Source of the DNA: Desulfobacterales bacterium
Lineage (GTDB): Bacteria > Desulfobacterota > Desulfobacteria > Desulfobacterales > Desulfolunaceae
Reading direction: 5' to 3'
Assembly: GCA_022360815.1 (NCBI GenBank)
Contig: JAKSCC010000313.1
Location: 1-37,013, forward strand
Length of the DNA stretch: 37,013 nucleotides
The position numbers and the translations under genes were made by a program. Under the pieces are notes generated by a model. The model was not told where the DNA came from. It ran no database searches and saw only the letters and a list, made by a program, of their open reading frames with translations. Of the stretch, positions 8,392-16,046 are shown in pieces (the stretch's first letter is position 1; each line of letters begins with the position of its first letter).

Positions 8392-8428
8392 GAGCGTTCC
8401 TACATCATAGATAAGTCGTGAAAAGGCT

Positions 8429-8462
8429 GCCCTGCTTAAAAAACATGCTTTTTAAGCAGGGC
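8429..8462 (-). repeat. Perfect 14-bp hairpin between carrier and methyltransferase genes
   Basis: GCCCTGCTTAAAAA (8429-8442) pairs exactly with TTTTTAAGCAGGGC (8449-8462) around a six-base loop, filling the spacer just after the BCCT stop codon. In minus-strand RNA the T-run sits inside the stem and the tail is only CAGCCTTTTC, so full termination is doubtful. It may set relative transcript levels of carrier and enzymes. Confidence 0.75.
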
Positions 8463-8472
8463 CGGGTTTGGA

Positions 8473-10047
8473 CTAACTCGCTTTTTTAAGGGTGCCGTTG
8501 TCGTATTCGTTGACCGGTCTGAGCTCTTTTTCCAGTTCACCGTAATCCTCTTTGAGCCAGCGCATGAAGCTGACGACGGAAAGAGAGATCACAATGAGAA
8601 GGGGCAGGGCGGTGACCACACAGATGGTCTGGATGGGTTTGAGGCCGCCCATGGCCAGAAGGGCAATGCCGACGATGGTCAGGGCAAAGGCCCAGACCAT
8701 GCGGTGCCACCTTGGGGGGTCCTGGTTCTCTTTGACGTTTGTGGAGGCCACGATGGCCAGGGAGTAGGCGGTGGAGTCCACGTTTGTGGCCAGGCAGATA
8801 AAGGCGCAGAGAACCCAGATGGCAACCAGCAGGTTGCCCATGGGAAGCTGCTGAACAAAGGAGATGATGGCAGCCGGTGCGCCGTCGTTGGCCATGATGT
8901 CGGTGAAGGGGACGATATTGTTCATATCGAAGTACATGGCGGTGCCGCCCATGACAGCCATGTAGGCCATGCATCCCAACCCGCCCACAATCACCACGGC
9001 CACCACAATTTCACGGATGGTGCGCCCCTTGGAGACTCGGGCGGTAAACAGACCCACAAAGGGGGCCAGGGCCACGTACCAGCCCCAGTAGAAGATGGTC
9101 CAGCCTTGGGGAAAACCGCCATTTTGGATGGGGTCGGTGTAGAGGCTCATGTGGGCCACATTTTGAACAATAAGCCCTAAGCTGTCGGTGAACTGGCTGA
9201 TGAGATAAACGGTGGGGCCGGCCAGAAGCACGAAAACCAGAAGGCCCACAAGAAAGTACATGTTGATGTTGGAGAGGGTGGCGATTCCCTTTTCAAGGCC
9301 CCTCCAGACGGAGATGGAGAAGAGAATGGTCATAAAGCCCAGAATGGCCACATCCATTCCAAAGCCCTTGGGGATGCCGGTAAGACGGCTGACCCCTTCC
9401 GAGAGCATGGGGGTGCCCAGGCCAAAGGCCGCCGCGGTGCCGCCAATGAGGCCAAACATGAAGCACATGTCGATCACCTTGCCGAGAAGGCTGTGCTGAT
9501 GCTCGCCAATGACACCGGAGCATGCCGAAGAGAGCCTTAAGAAAGGAATCTTTCGGTTGTAGAAAGCGTAGGCGATGGGAAGGGTTGGGATGCAGTAGAT
9601 GACCCAGGCCACAAAACCCCAGTGGTACATGGCGTAGGTGACGGCCCACTCGCCGGCCTCTTTGGATTTGGGGGCAATGCCGTGCCACGCCGGGGACTGA
9701 AAGTGGTAGCCCCATTCACAGGCCGACCAGTAGAGAAGACCAGATCCAAAACTGGCGCAGAAGAGCATGGCAAACCAGGTGAAGGTGGAGAAATCGGGCC
9801 TGACGTCCGGCCCGCCCATGCGCACGTTTCCATATTTTCCAAAGGCGAGCCATCCGAGGGTGACGCATGCGCCGGCTGTAAACCAGAGGAAGAGCCATCC
9901 CAGCTGGTGGGTGAGGAAGCTCAAGACGGTTCCTGCGATTTCGGCGCTTTTGTCCGGAAGCAGGCAGCAGGGGATGGAGACGATCACCAGAATGATGAAC
10001 GTCGGCCAGAAGATCTTCTTGTCTAATTTGGCAAGATTGGATTCCAT
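8473..10047 (-). CDS. BCCT-family betaine/carnitine carrier, CaiT-like
   Basis: A 524-residue integral membrane protein of the betaine/choline/carnitine transporter family with about twelve hydrophobic segments. The family signature YTDPI-x-x-GGFPQGWTIFYWGW is present, followed by the conserved ARVSKGRTIRE stretch and, near the end, LLAMGGLKPIQT. Both the GGFPQGWT and GGLKPIQT stretches are, from memory, nearly the same in E. coli CaiT. The segment that reads GMGIG in sodium-coupled BetP is CASFGSGLLYW here, which also points to a CaiT-like exchanger rather than an osmotic betaine pump. The start at 10047 was preferred over 10068 because AAGGAG precedes only the former. Located between dehydratase and methyltransferase genes, it probably brings in the pathway substrate, perhaps in exchange for a demethylated product. 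Confidence 0.93.
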   Translation of the reverse strand: MESNLAKLDKKIFWPTFIILVIVSIPCCLLPDKSAEIAGTVLSFLTHQLGWLFLWFTAGACVTLGWLAFGKYGNVRMGGPDVRPDFSTFTWFAMLFCASFGSGLLYWSACEWGYHFQSPAWHGIAPKSKEAGEWAVTYAMYHWGFVAWVIYCIPTLPIAYAFYNRKIPFLRLSSACSGVIGEHQHSLLGKVIDMCFMFGLIGGTAAAFGLGTPMLSEGVSRLTGIPKGFGMDVAILGFMTILFSISVWRGLEKGIATLSNINMYFLVGLLVFVLLAGPTVYLISQFTDSLGLIVQNVAHMSLYTDPIQNGGFPQGWTIFYWGWYVALAPFVGLFTARVSKGRTIREIVVAVVIVGGLGCMAYMAVMGGTAMYFDMNNIVPFTDIMANDGAPAAIISFVQQLPMGNLLVAIWVLCAFICLATNVDSTAYSLAIVASTNVKENQDPPRWHRMVWAFALTIVGIALLAMGGLKPIQTICVVTALPLLIVISLSVVSFMRWLKEDYGELEKELRPVNEYDNGTLKKAS

Positions 10048-10142
10048 ACGATAGGCTCTCCTTTTCATTTATCGATTTGTCTCTTCTATCTTTTTTCCTG
10101 GCGTGGAGGCTTTGGTCCTTTTTGTCTGTGCTTTTTTATGCA

Positions 10143-10170
10143 GCCTGTCCCTTTTTTAGGAGGGGCAGGC
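10143..10170 (-). repeat. Hairpin between dehydratase and carrier genes
   Basis: GCCTGTCCC (10143-10151) and GGGGCAGGC (10162-10170) form a nine-pair stem (one G-U pair on one strand) with a ten-base loop. It lies in the 163-base spacer between the IlvD-like stop and the carrier start. No T-run follows on the minus strand, so it is more likely an RNA-processing or stability element than a terminator. Confidence 0.55.
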
Positions 10171-10210
10171 GTGTAACGATTCAGCTTTGTCTTTGGAAGG
10201 GTCGCTTTTT

Positions 10211-11926
10211 TTAAAACATGCCAGCACCCTCCCATGGGCTTGCGGCGGTCCGGGTGAAGAGTCCCAGAATGCCTTGGCGCTTTTGAATGTAAGGGGGAAG
10301 TTTCTTCTTCCTTTCAGCCAGGATCTCTCGCATCTCCTCTTTTGATCTCTCTTCTTTCTCCACGCCGACCAGGGCAACGCATCTTCTTTCCACATGAATA
10401 TGGATGAGATCGTTTTCTTGAATCAGGGCGATGGGGCCGCCTTTGGCCGCCTCGGGTGAGACATGGCCCACGGCAGGGCCTCGGCTTGCGCCCGAGAACC
10501 GTCCGTCGGTGACCAGAGCCACGCTGTTTCTCAAGTGAGCCTTGGTGTGGAGGACTTCGGTGGTTTTAAACATCTCGGGCATGCCCGAGCCCATGGGGCC
10601 TTCAAACCGGATCACCACAACGTCTCCGGGTATGATCTCCCCATTTTCAATGGCACAGATGGCCGCCTCTTCGCTGTCAAACACCCGCGCGGGCCCGGTG
10701 TGATCGTGCATGGCAGGATCCACGGAGGCGTGCTTGATGACAGCCCCTTCGGGAGCCAGGTTGCCAAAGAGGATGCCGAGGCCCCCATCTTTTTTATACG
10801 GTTTGTCGATGGGCTGGATGATTTCTTGGGGGCTGCGCTTGTAGTTTGAAAGGTAGCGGTTTGCCTGCTGAAAAAAATCTTGGGCTTCAAGGGCTTCCAG
10901 GTTCTCTCCAAGGGTTTTTCCGGTGACCGTCAAAGCGTCTAAGTGGAGAAACTCTTTTAACTGGCGCATGATGCCGGGAACCCCGCCCGCATACCAGAGG
11001 AGCTGACCGGGCCATTTGCCCGAAAGCTGAAGGCTGCAGAGCACGGGGATTTCTTTGTGAATGCGGTCAAACTCTTTGGGGTCGATGGCAATGCCCGCCT
11101 GCTTGGCGATGGCCGGTAGGTGCAGAAGGGCGTTGGTGGAGCCTGAGACCGCCGCATGGATCATGATGGCGTTTTCAAAGGCTTTTTTGGTGAGAATCTG
11201 GTGGGCGGTGATGCCGGTCTCTTGAAGGCGCATCACCGCCCGGCCTGCCTCCTGTGCCTTGTGGCGCAAAATATTGGCCCAGGCAGGCATGAGGGCGTTG
11301 CCCGGTAAGGCAAGGCCCATGGCTTCGGCAAGGATCTGCATGGTGGCGGCAGACCCCATGTACTGACAGGCCCCATAAGAGCCGCAGGCGTTGGTTGTGA
11401 AAAAGTCGGCGGTGTGGGCCTCCATCTCTCCGTTGGCAAGAGCCTCGCGCGTTTCGTAGCATTTCACCGCTGTGGTGAACTCGGGGACAGGCATCATGGA
11501 ACCAACGCAGACGTGAAGGGATGGCAGATTGAGCCGGGCGATGGCCATGAGGTGGGCGGGAACCGATTTGTCGCAGCTCGAGAAGGTGATGAGGCCGTCA
11601 TAGGGGAGGGAGGCGGCGTGGGCTTCGACCATGCCGGCCATAAGATCCCTTGAGACCAGAGAGTAGTTGATGCCGTCATGACCGCAGGCCACGCCATCGC
11701 AGATATCGGTGGTGGTGTACTGGGACGGCTTGCCTCCCCATTTGTAGACACCATTTTGAGCCGCATCGGAGAGCTCTTTTAGATGGCGACTGCCGGGATG
11801 GCTGTCGCCGTGGGCGCTATCTAGAAGAATCTGGGGGCAGGAGAGGTCGGCGGGGCTCCAGCCTGCACCCAGCATCAAAGGGTCGGCTTCGGGGTTGATG
11901 GCTCTGGTGGTCTGACTTTTCAGCAT
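10211..11926 (-). CDS. IlvD/Edd-family dihydroxyacid dehydratase
   Basis: A 571-residue Fe-S dehydratase of the IlvD/Edd family, which removes water from 2,3-dihydroxy acids to give 2-keto-3-deoxy acids. Likely cluster ligands are Cys30 (in the ADLSCPQ stretch that aligns with the N-terminal PCN of IlvD), Cys118 (SSCDKS, the CDK motif) and Cys187 (CGSYGAC). The C-terminal VTDGRFSGASRGPAVGHVSPEA block with its catalytic serine region is well conserved. True IlvD acts in valine and isoleucine synthesis, but there is no ilv gene nearby and the operon is catabolic, so a sugar-acid-like or betaine-derived dihydroxy acid is a better guess. AGGA lies upstream of the ATG, and 73 bases separate it from the LarA-like stop. 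Confidence 0.88.
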   Translation of the reverse strand: MLKSQTTRAINPEADPLMLGAGWSPADLSCPQILLDSAHGDSHPGSRHLKELSDAAQNGVYKWGGKPSQYTTTDICDGVACGHDGINYSLVSRDLMAGMVEAHAASLPYDGLITFSSCDKSVPAHLMAIARLNLPSLHVCVGSMMPVPEFTTAVKCYETREALANGEMEAHTADFFTTNACGSYGACQYMGSAATMQILAEAMGLALPGNALMPAWANILRHKAQEAGRAVMRLQETGITAHQILTKKAFENAIMIHAAVSGSTNALLHLPAIAKQAGIAIDPKEFDRIHKEIPVLCSLQLSGKWPGQLLWYAGGVPGIMRQLKEFLHLDALTVTGKTLGENLEALEAQDFFQQANRYLSNYKRSPQEIIQPIDKPYKKDGGLGILFGNLAPEGAVIKHASVDPAMHDHTGPARVFDSEEAAICAIENGEIIPGDVVVIRFEGPMGSGMPEMFKTTEVLHTKAHLRNSVALVTDGRFSGASRGPAVGHVSPEAAKGGPIALIQENDLIHIHVERRCVALVGVEKEERSKEEMREILAERKKKLPPYIQKRQGILGLFTRTAASPWEGAGMF

Positions 11927-11999
11927 AATCTTGTCCTAACCTATCGGTGATAGCTTTATACTGGGCTTTGGCGAAGATAAATTCAGTCAAAGAGAAAAA

Positions 12000-13265
12000 T
12001 TAGATAAATGGTACCAGGTATCCGTCTTTAAAACGCATGGGTTCCGGCTTTTTGACGAGGGTGAGATCCGGGCGCTTTTCAAGCTCTTTGGAAAAGTTTT
12101 CGGAGACCTGTATGGTATCGAGGCTTAAGGTATCCCTGATTCGCATGATGCGGATCTCATGGGGCTTTTTCATGCCGATACAGCGCATGAGAATGGCGAT
12201 GCCCTCTTGGTCGTTTTCGGCAATGCAGGGAAGACCGCCCATCTCGAGAAGGCAGGAGGTGATGATGTTGAGGTCGGTGGCTTTTCTGTCCACCTTGTTG
12301 TGGAGGCGGCTTGTGATCAGATCGAAAATGCCAAGGCCGCAGGCGTTGCCGCCGGAGGCTTCGGTGAGGTCGGAGACCATGATGCGCCGAATGCTGGGCC
12401 GCTTCGGCTCCGGTGTAAAAAGGGGCGCGCCGATTCGGCCCACGACCTTGTAGTCCACGCCCGAGCCGGCGATCTCTTTACCGGCGCGGTCGATCAAGAG
12501 AATGTCCGCCTCGTCAAAGGGGAGGCCTGGGGAGATGGCTTTGGACCAGGCGAGGAGCCTCTTCTCTTCGCTTTCAACCTGTGAAGGCAGAAGCGCTTCA
12601 AGGGCTGCGGTTTCGTGGTAGCCGTTCTCCACCGAGCCGACGGCAAAAAGGATGTTTGTTTTTTCAAGCACCACACGGCCGCCCGCTTTGATGATGGTCG
12701 AGGGCCCATAGGTCATCATGGCCCGGTGGTAGATTTCGGCCCCTTCAAATTTGCCCATGCCGATCACACAGATCTTCATGAGCCCGCTTTCGATATCTCC
12801 CTCAAAATCGGTGTGTTTTTTGATGCGGTTAAAGGGGACCACATGGTCCGCCTCGTAGGCGAGACGGTCCATCATTACCGGTACGCCTTGGGCGGTGGTT
12901 CCGATCTGGACGGTCTCAAGGGAGGAGCGGATGGGGGCTTTGATATAGCTCTCTGTGATGCCCAGATGCTCCAGTGTCCTCTTTTGGCCCTGGGCGGTGG
13001 CTCCCCCGTGGCTTCCCATGGCGGGAAAGAGAAAGGGCCTAAGGCCCATTTCTTTTAGCTTTTGAACCAGGGTTTTTATGATGAGGGGGTAGCTGGCAAT
13101 GCCACGGCTGGGGCAGGCGATGGCCACGGATTGGCCAGGGGCGATGCGAGACGCAAGGGCGTCTTTAAGATTGTCGATCTTTTCTGCAAGATGGGTTGCA
13201 GGGTCAGATATCACGGGCCGCTCAAAGTTTTGACGAATGGTCAGCATCTGTGGGAACGTCATCAT
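12000..13265 (-). CDS. LarA/DUF2088-family nickel-dependent 2-hydroxyacid racemase homologue
   Basis: A 421-residue protein of the LarA superfamily. LarA uses a nickel-pincer nucleotide cofactor to interconvert L- and D-lactate, and homologues racemise other 2-hydroxy acids. Visible signatures are a PAMGSHGGAT segment with a conserved His and the NRIKKHTDFEGDIESGLMK block, followed by GMGKFEGAEIYH. The last two mark a DUF2088 branch distinct from classical lactate racemase, so the cofactor-linked lysine is hard to place. The start at 13265 was chosen because GAGG precedes an ATGATG pair and gives the family's usual length; an upstream GTG at 13400 has no binding site. It is first in the operon, behind the operator-promoter at 13438-13498. 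The LarB, LarC and LarE cofactor proteins are not in the window. It could feed the D-specific dehydrogenase at 2928-5771. Confidence 0.85.
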   Translation of the reverse strand: MMTFPQMLTIRQNFERPVISDPATHLAEKIDNLKDALASRIAPGQSVAIACPSRGIASYPLIIKTLVQKLKEMGLRPFLFPAMGSHGGATAQGQKRTLEHLGITESYIKAPIRSSLETVQIGTTAQGVPVMMDRLAYEADHVVPFNRIKKHTDFEGDIESGLMKICVIGMGKFEGAEIYHRAMMTYGPSTIIKAGGRVVLEKTNILFAVGSVENGYHETAALEALLPSQVESEEKRLLAWSKAISPGLPFDEADILLIDRAGKEIAGSGVDYKVVGRIGAPLFTPEPKRPSIRRIMVSDLTEASGGNACGLGIFDLITSRLHNKVDRKATDLNIITSCLLEMGGLPCIAENDQEGIAILMRCIGMKKPHEIRIMRIRDTLSLDTIQVSENFSKELEKRPDLTLVKKPEPMRFKDGYLVPFI

Positions 13266-13437
13266 ATGTAAACCTCGGTTGGAGACCACTTGAGCAGAGG
13301 GGTCTCTTTTTTGTGGGGAGAATGGCTTGATACCTGCATAAAAAGCTTGTGATTCGTGCGAGACCAATAGGATTGGCTCCTTGTTCTTTTGGACATTCAC
13401 TTTTTATGTTTTCATTATTGTCGAGCTCATATGTTTA

Positions 13438-13470
13438 TTATTTGTTACATATACTCTTTATTTGTGACAA
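13438..13470 (-). promoter_or_regulatory. Operator of the larA operon: tandem TTATTTGTKAC repeats
   Basis: TTATTTGTTAC (13438-13448) and TTATTTGTGAC (13458-13468) are direct repeats exactly 20 bases apart, about two helical turns. The second is part of a 17-bp block (13454-13470) identical in inverse to 2745-2761. The repeats cover the expected transcription start, which suits repression. Confidence 0.75.
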
Positions 13471-13471
13471 A

Positions 13472-13498
13472 GCTATAAAAACAGGAAAAGGGTGTCAA
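13472..13498 (-). promoter_or_regulatory. Promoter of the larA operon
   Basis: Minus-strand -35 TTGACA (complement of 13493-13498), 15-base spacer and -10 TATAGC (complement of 13472-13477). The spacing and relation to the operator copy those at 2747-2811, which strengthens both calls. The leader to the chosen start codon is about 200 bases. Confidence 0.6.
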
Positions 13499-13577
13499 GC
13501 CCTATTTTCCTTCTTTTGTTACCATGTGTTTGGAGAGAATAGAAAATATTATGGCTGTTCGGTAAGCCAAGGTGAGG

Positions 13578-13623
13578 AAAAAGTTCATCTATACGGAAAA
13601 GTTCCCGTATAGATGAACTTTTT
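13578..13623. terminator. Bidirectional terminator between iclR and the larA promoter
   Basis: A perfect 19-bp inverted repeat (13578-13596 and 13605-13623) with an eight-base loop, whose outer bases are A-runs and T-runs on both strands. It lies about 60 bases past the end of the IclR gene, so regulator transcription should stop before the larA promoter. Confidence 0.85.
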
Positions 13624-13681
13624 TCTTTGAAAAAAAGGGGAGGGCGGGGTTCTGGTGAGTAAAGTCAGACCCCCGAAGTGC

Positions 13682-14446
13682 TTATCTGTTGAATTTTTGG
13701 GAGAGGGCTCGAGAGACCATGAGGAGCTCGCTCTGAAGGGCTGAGACCTTTTCAGGGGTCATGCGGGAGGTGGGCCCGGAAACCGAAAGAGCGTAGGAGG
13801 GCTCGGTGTCGTTGAAAAGGGGGATGGCAACGCAGCGCAGCCCCAGACACCACTCCTCCTCATCCATGGCAAAACCCTGGTTTCGAATCGCCTCAAGCTC
13901 TTTTTTAAAGGCGGTTTTGGTGGCGATGGTTTTGGGGGTGAGCCTTGAAAACCTTGCGTTTTCTGCGTAGGTGGTCTGCTCCTCCTTTGACCGAAAGGCA
14001 AGGATCGCCTTTCCCATGGCCAGGGTGTGGGCCGGAGATCGTTCGCCAATACGTGAGTCGAACTTGATCACCTCGGGGCCGAGAACCGTATCGATGGTCA
14101 CCACATCGCTTCCCTCCAGCCGGCCGAGGTTGACCGTCTCCCGGTGGGTGGTGGAGAGCTCGCGCATAAAGGGCCTGGTCATGGACCTGACTTCATCCAC
14201 GTCGTCGATGTGGTTGGCGATCTCAAAGAGTTTGAGGGAGAGCCTGTATCTGGATTGCGAGTCTTTGAGGACGTAACCCAGCTCGTGAAGGGTTGCCAAA
14301 AACCGGTGACTGGCGCTTCGATTCTGGTCGAGGTGTTTGGCAACCTCGGTGACAGAGAGGGTCTTGTTTTTTGCCAGCAGCTCGATAACTTGCAGCCCTT
14401 TTTCAAGGGTGGAAATTTTGTAGTAGGCCTTTTTGTTCTCTGTCAT
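13682..14446 (-). CDS. IclR-family transcriptional regulator
   Basis: A 254-residue protein with the IclR layout. An N-terminal winged helix-turn-helix (about residues 10-70, ISTLEKGLQVIELLA, then the recognition region LDQNRSASHRFLATL) precedes a GAF-like effector domain (about 85-250, with the family's GERSPAHTLAMGKAIL and GFAMDEEEWCLGLRCVAIPLF stretches). Members usually repress or activate catabolic operons in response to a small carboxylic acid. It is transcribed toward the larA operon from its own promoter and is separated from it by a strong terminator. It is the obvious candidate to bind the shared operators at 2747-2783 and 13438-13470. No good Shine-Dalgarno precedes the ATG, only an A-rich stretch. 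Confidence 0.93.
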   Translation of the reverse strand: MTENKKAYYKISTLEKGLQVIELLAKNKTLSVTEVAKHLDQNRSASHRFLATLHELGYVLKDSQSRYRLSLKLFEIANHIDDVDEVRSMTRPFMRELSTTHRETVNLGRLEGSDVVTIDTVLGPEVIKFDSRIGERSPAHTLAMGKAILAFRSKEEQTTYAENARFSRLTPKTIATKTAFKKELEAIRNQGFAMDEEEWCLGLRCVAIPLFNDTEPSYALSVSGPTSRMTPEKVSALQSELLMVSRALSQKFNR

Positions 14447-14522
14447 ATGCTTTTTTTAAACTCTTTTCGGGCGGGGCCCTTGGGTTGTGGCGGGAAGATC
14501 GGTCGTGACGAAATCGAGGATC

Positions 14523-14551
14523 CTATAATCCAGCAGGCCTTAAGGCGTCAA
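14523..14551 (-). promoter_or_regulatory. Probable promoter of the iclR gene
   Basis: Minus-strand -35 TTGACG (complement of 14546-14551), a 17-base spacer and -10 TTATAG (complement of 14523-14528), about 77 bases upstream of the start codon. The spacer holds a 10-bp palindrome GCCTTAAGGC. The shared operator motif is absent here, so autoregulation through that motif is not supported. Confidence 0.55.
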
Positions 14552-14610
14552 GAGCCCCGGATCATTATTTTTGTTGCCCCCCTTTTGCGCACCTTCTTGC
14601 GAGTGCTGTT

Positions 14611-14644
14611 TTTTAAGAGAGAATCCTGGCCGGGGTGGCCAGGA
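14611..14644 (-). terminator. Terminator after the M18 aminopeptidase gene
   Basis: TCCTGGCC (14624-14631) and GGCCAGGA (14637-14644) form a perfect 8-bp stem with a five-base loop. In minus-strand RNA a pyrimidine-rich TTCTCTCTT tail follows. It begins 11 bases past the stop codon. The tail is not a pure T-run, so efficiency is uncertain. Confidence 0.6.
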
Positions 14645-14654
14645 CTCCCAGGGC

Positions 14655-15944
14655 CTATTGGAAGTATTCAACCATGACGCGGTAGAGGAAAAAGGCATCC
14701 TCACAGCCTGCCGTCTCTCGAATGGAGTGCATGGCCAGCATGGGAACCCCTATATCCACGGTGGGCACACCGGTGAGAGAAGAAACAAGCGGTCCGATGG
14801 TGGAGCCACACGGCATGTCGCTTCTCATCACAAACGATTGAGTCGGCACGCCAGCGCTTCGGCAGAGTAGCCGAAAACGGGCCGCGGTCTCGCTGGTGGT
14901 GGCGTAGCGCCTGTTTGCATTGTACTTGATAACCGGCCCGTTATTTAAAAGAGGGCTGTGGCCAGGGTCGTATTTTTCGACATGGGCCGGGTGTAGGGCG
15001 TGGGCGTTGTCCGAAGAGATCATAAAGGATTGGGCAAGGGCCATGGCCCGCTCTTGGGGGTCGGGGAGAATCCTTTCAAGGATCTGGCTGAGAAAATTGC
15101 CGCTGGCTCCTTCCGGGGTGTGGCTTCCCACCTCTTCATGGTCATTTAATACAATGAGAGAGCTTTTCCCTGCCGAGGCGTTTGCCAGGCCATGGGCCAG
15201 GGTGTAGCAGGAGAGAAGGTTGTCGATGCGGGCTGAAGAGAAGAGCTCGCGGGTGTGTCCGGTGTAGTCCGGCGGTTGGGTGTCGTAGAGCTGCAGCTCG
15301 TACTCCAGGATGGCGGCACTTTCAAGAGCAATTCTCTTTTCGGCGAGTTCTTTTTTGAGAAGGCCCTCCAAAGGCTCCGAGAGGTGGGCTCCATCGCTGA
15401 TGAGGGCGGGAAGTTCTTTTTGGTTTTGAACGGAGCGGTTTTTGTTGGCTTCTCTGTCAAGGTGGATGGCAAGGTTGGGGATAACGGCCAGGGGCCTTTT
15501 TAGGTCTACCGTGGTGCTCTGGATGGCCTGGGAGCCGGCATCTTCCTGCACAAAGCTGACCCTTCCAGCTATGGAGAGATCTCGGTCAAACCAGGTGTTG
15601 AGAAGGGGGCTGCCGTAAACTTCTACCCCAAGCCGCACACCGCCTGGGCCGGTGAGAAGGGGAGAGGGTTTGACTTTAAGGCAGGGGCTGTCTGTGTGAG
15701 CTCCTGCCATGGCCAGGCCGCTTCGGTGGAGAGGACGCTGGCCTAAGATAAAGGCGATGAGAGCCGATCCGTTCCGGGTCACCACATAGCGCCCACCGGG
15801 TTTGATATTCCACGGTTGCGTCTCGTCCAGATATTCAAAATCCTGGGATTCGAAAAGGGGTCGCAGGTTGGCCACCGCATGAAAGGGGGTTGGCGATGTG
15901 GCGAGATACTCCAGAAGGCCGTCGTTGAACTCAATTTTATTCAT
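14655..15944 (-). CDS. M18-family aminopeptidase (aspartyl/ApeB type)
   Basis: A 429-residue cytoplasmic metallo-aminopeptidase of family M18, which removes N-terminal residues (often acidic) from peptides using two metal ions in a large dodecameric cage. Metal and catalytic signatures are visible: AGAHTDSPCLKVKP near residues 80-93, LNDHEEVGSHT in the middle, and SSDNAHALHPAHVEKYD further on. The length is normal for the family. The start at 15944 was preferred to the longer frame because TGGAG lies four bases upstream and the sequence then begins like other M18 enzymes. It is the last gene of a minus-strand group with the histidine kinase upstream by 102 bases. Confidence 0.93.
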   Translation of the reverse strand: MNKIEFNDGLLEYLATSPTPFHAVANLRPLFESQDFEYLDETQPWNIKPGGRYVVTRNGSALIAFILGQRPLHRSGLAMAGAHTDSPCLKVKPSPLLTGPGGVRLGVEVYGSPLLNTWFDRDLSIAGRVSFVQEDAGSQAIQSTTVDLKRPLAVIPNLAIHLDREANKNRSVQNQKELPALISDGAHLSEPLEGLLKKELAEKRIALESAAILEYELQLYDTQPPDYTGHTRELFSSARIDNLLSCYTLAHGLANASAGKSSLIVLNDHEEVGSHTPEGASGNFLSQILERILPDPQERAMALAQSFMISSDNAHALHPAHVEKYDPGHSPLLNNGPVIKYNANRRYATTSETAARFRLLCRSAGVPTQSFVMRSDMPCGSTIGPLVSSLTGVPTVDIGVPMLAMHSIRETAGCEDAFFLYRVMVEYFQ

Positions 15945-16046
15945 GGTGCTCCATTGGTTTGGAAGAAGGGTTGAGGCAGGCTCCACAGGCAGCATGAGGT
16001 TAATAAAGGGGTTGTACCATTTGGGACGGGTGGTGTCGAGACACTC

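Noticed and set aside
13266-13400. GTG start at 13400 for the LarA-like protein
   Set aside because: No Shine-Dalgarno is present there, the added 45 residues have no family match, and the ATG at 13265 has GAGG and gives a normal length.
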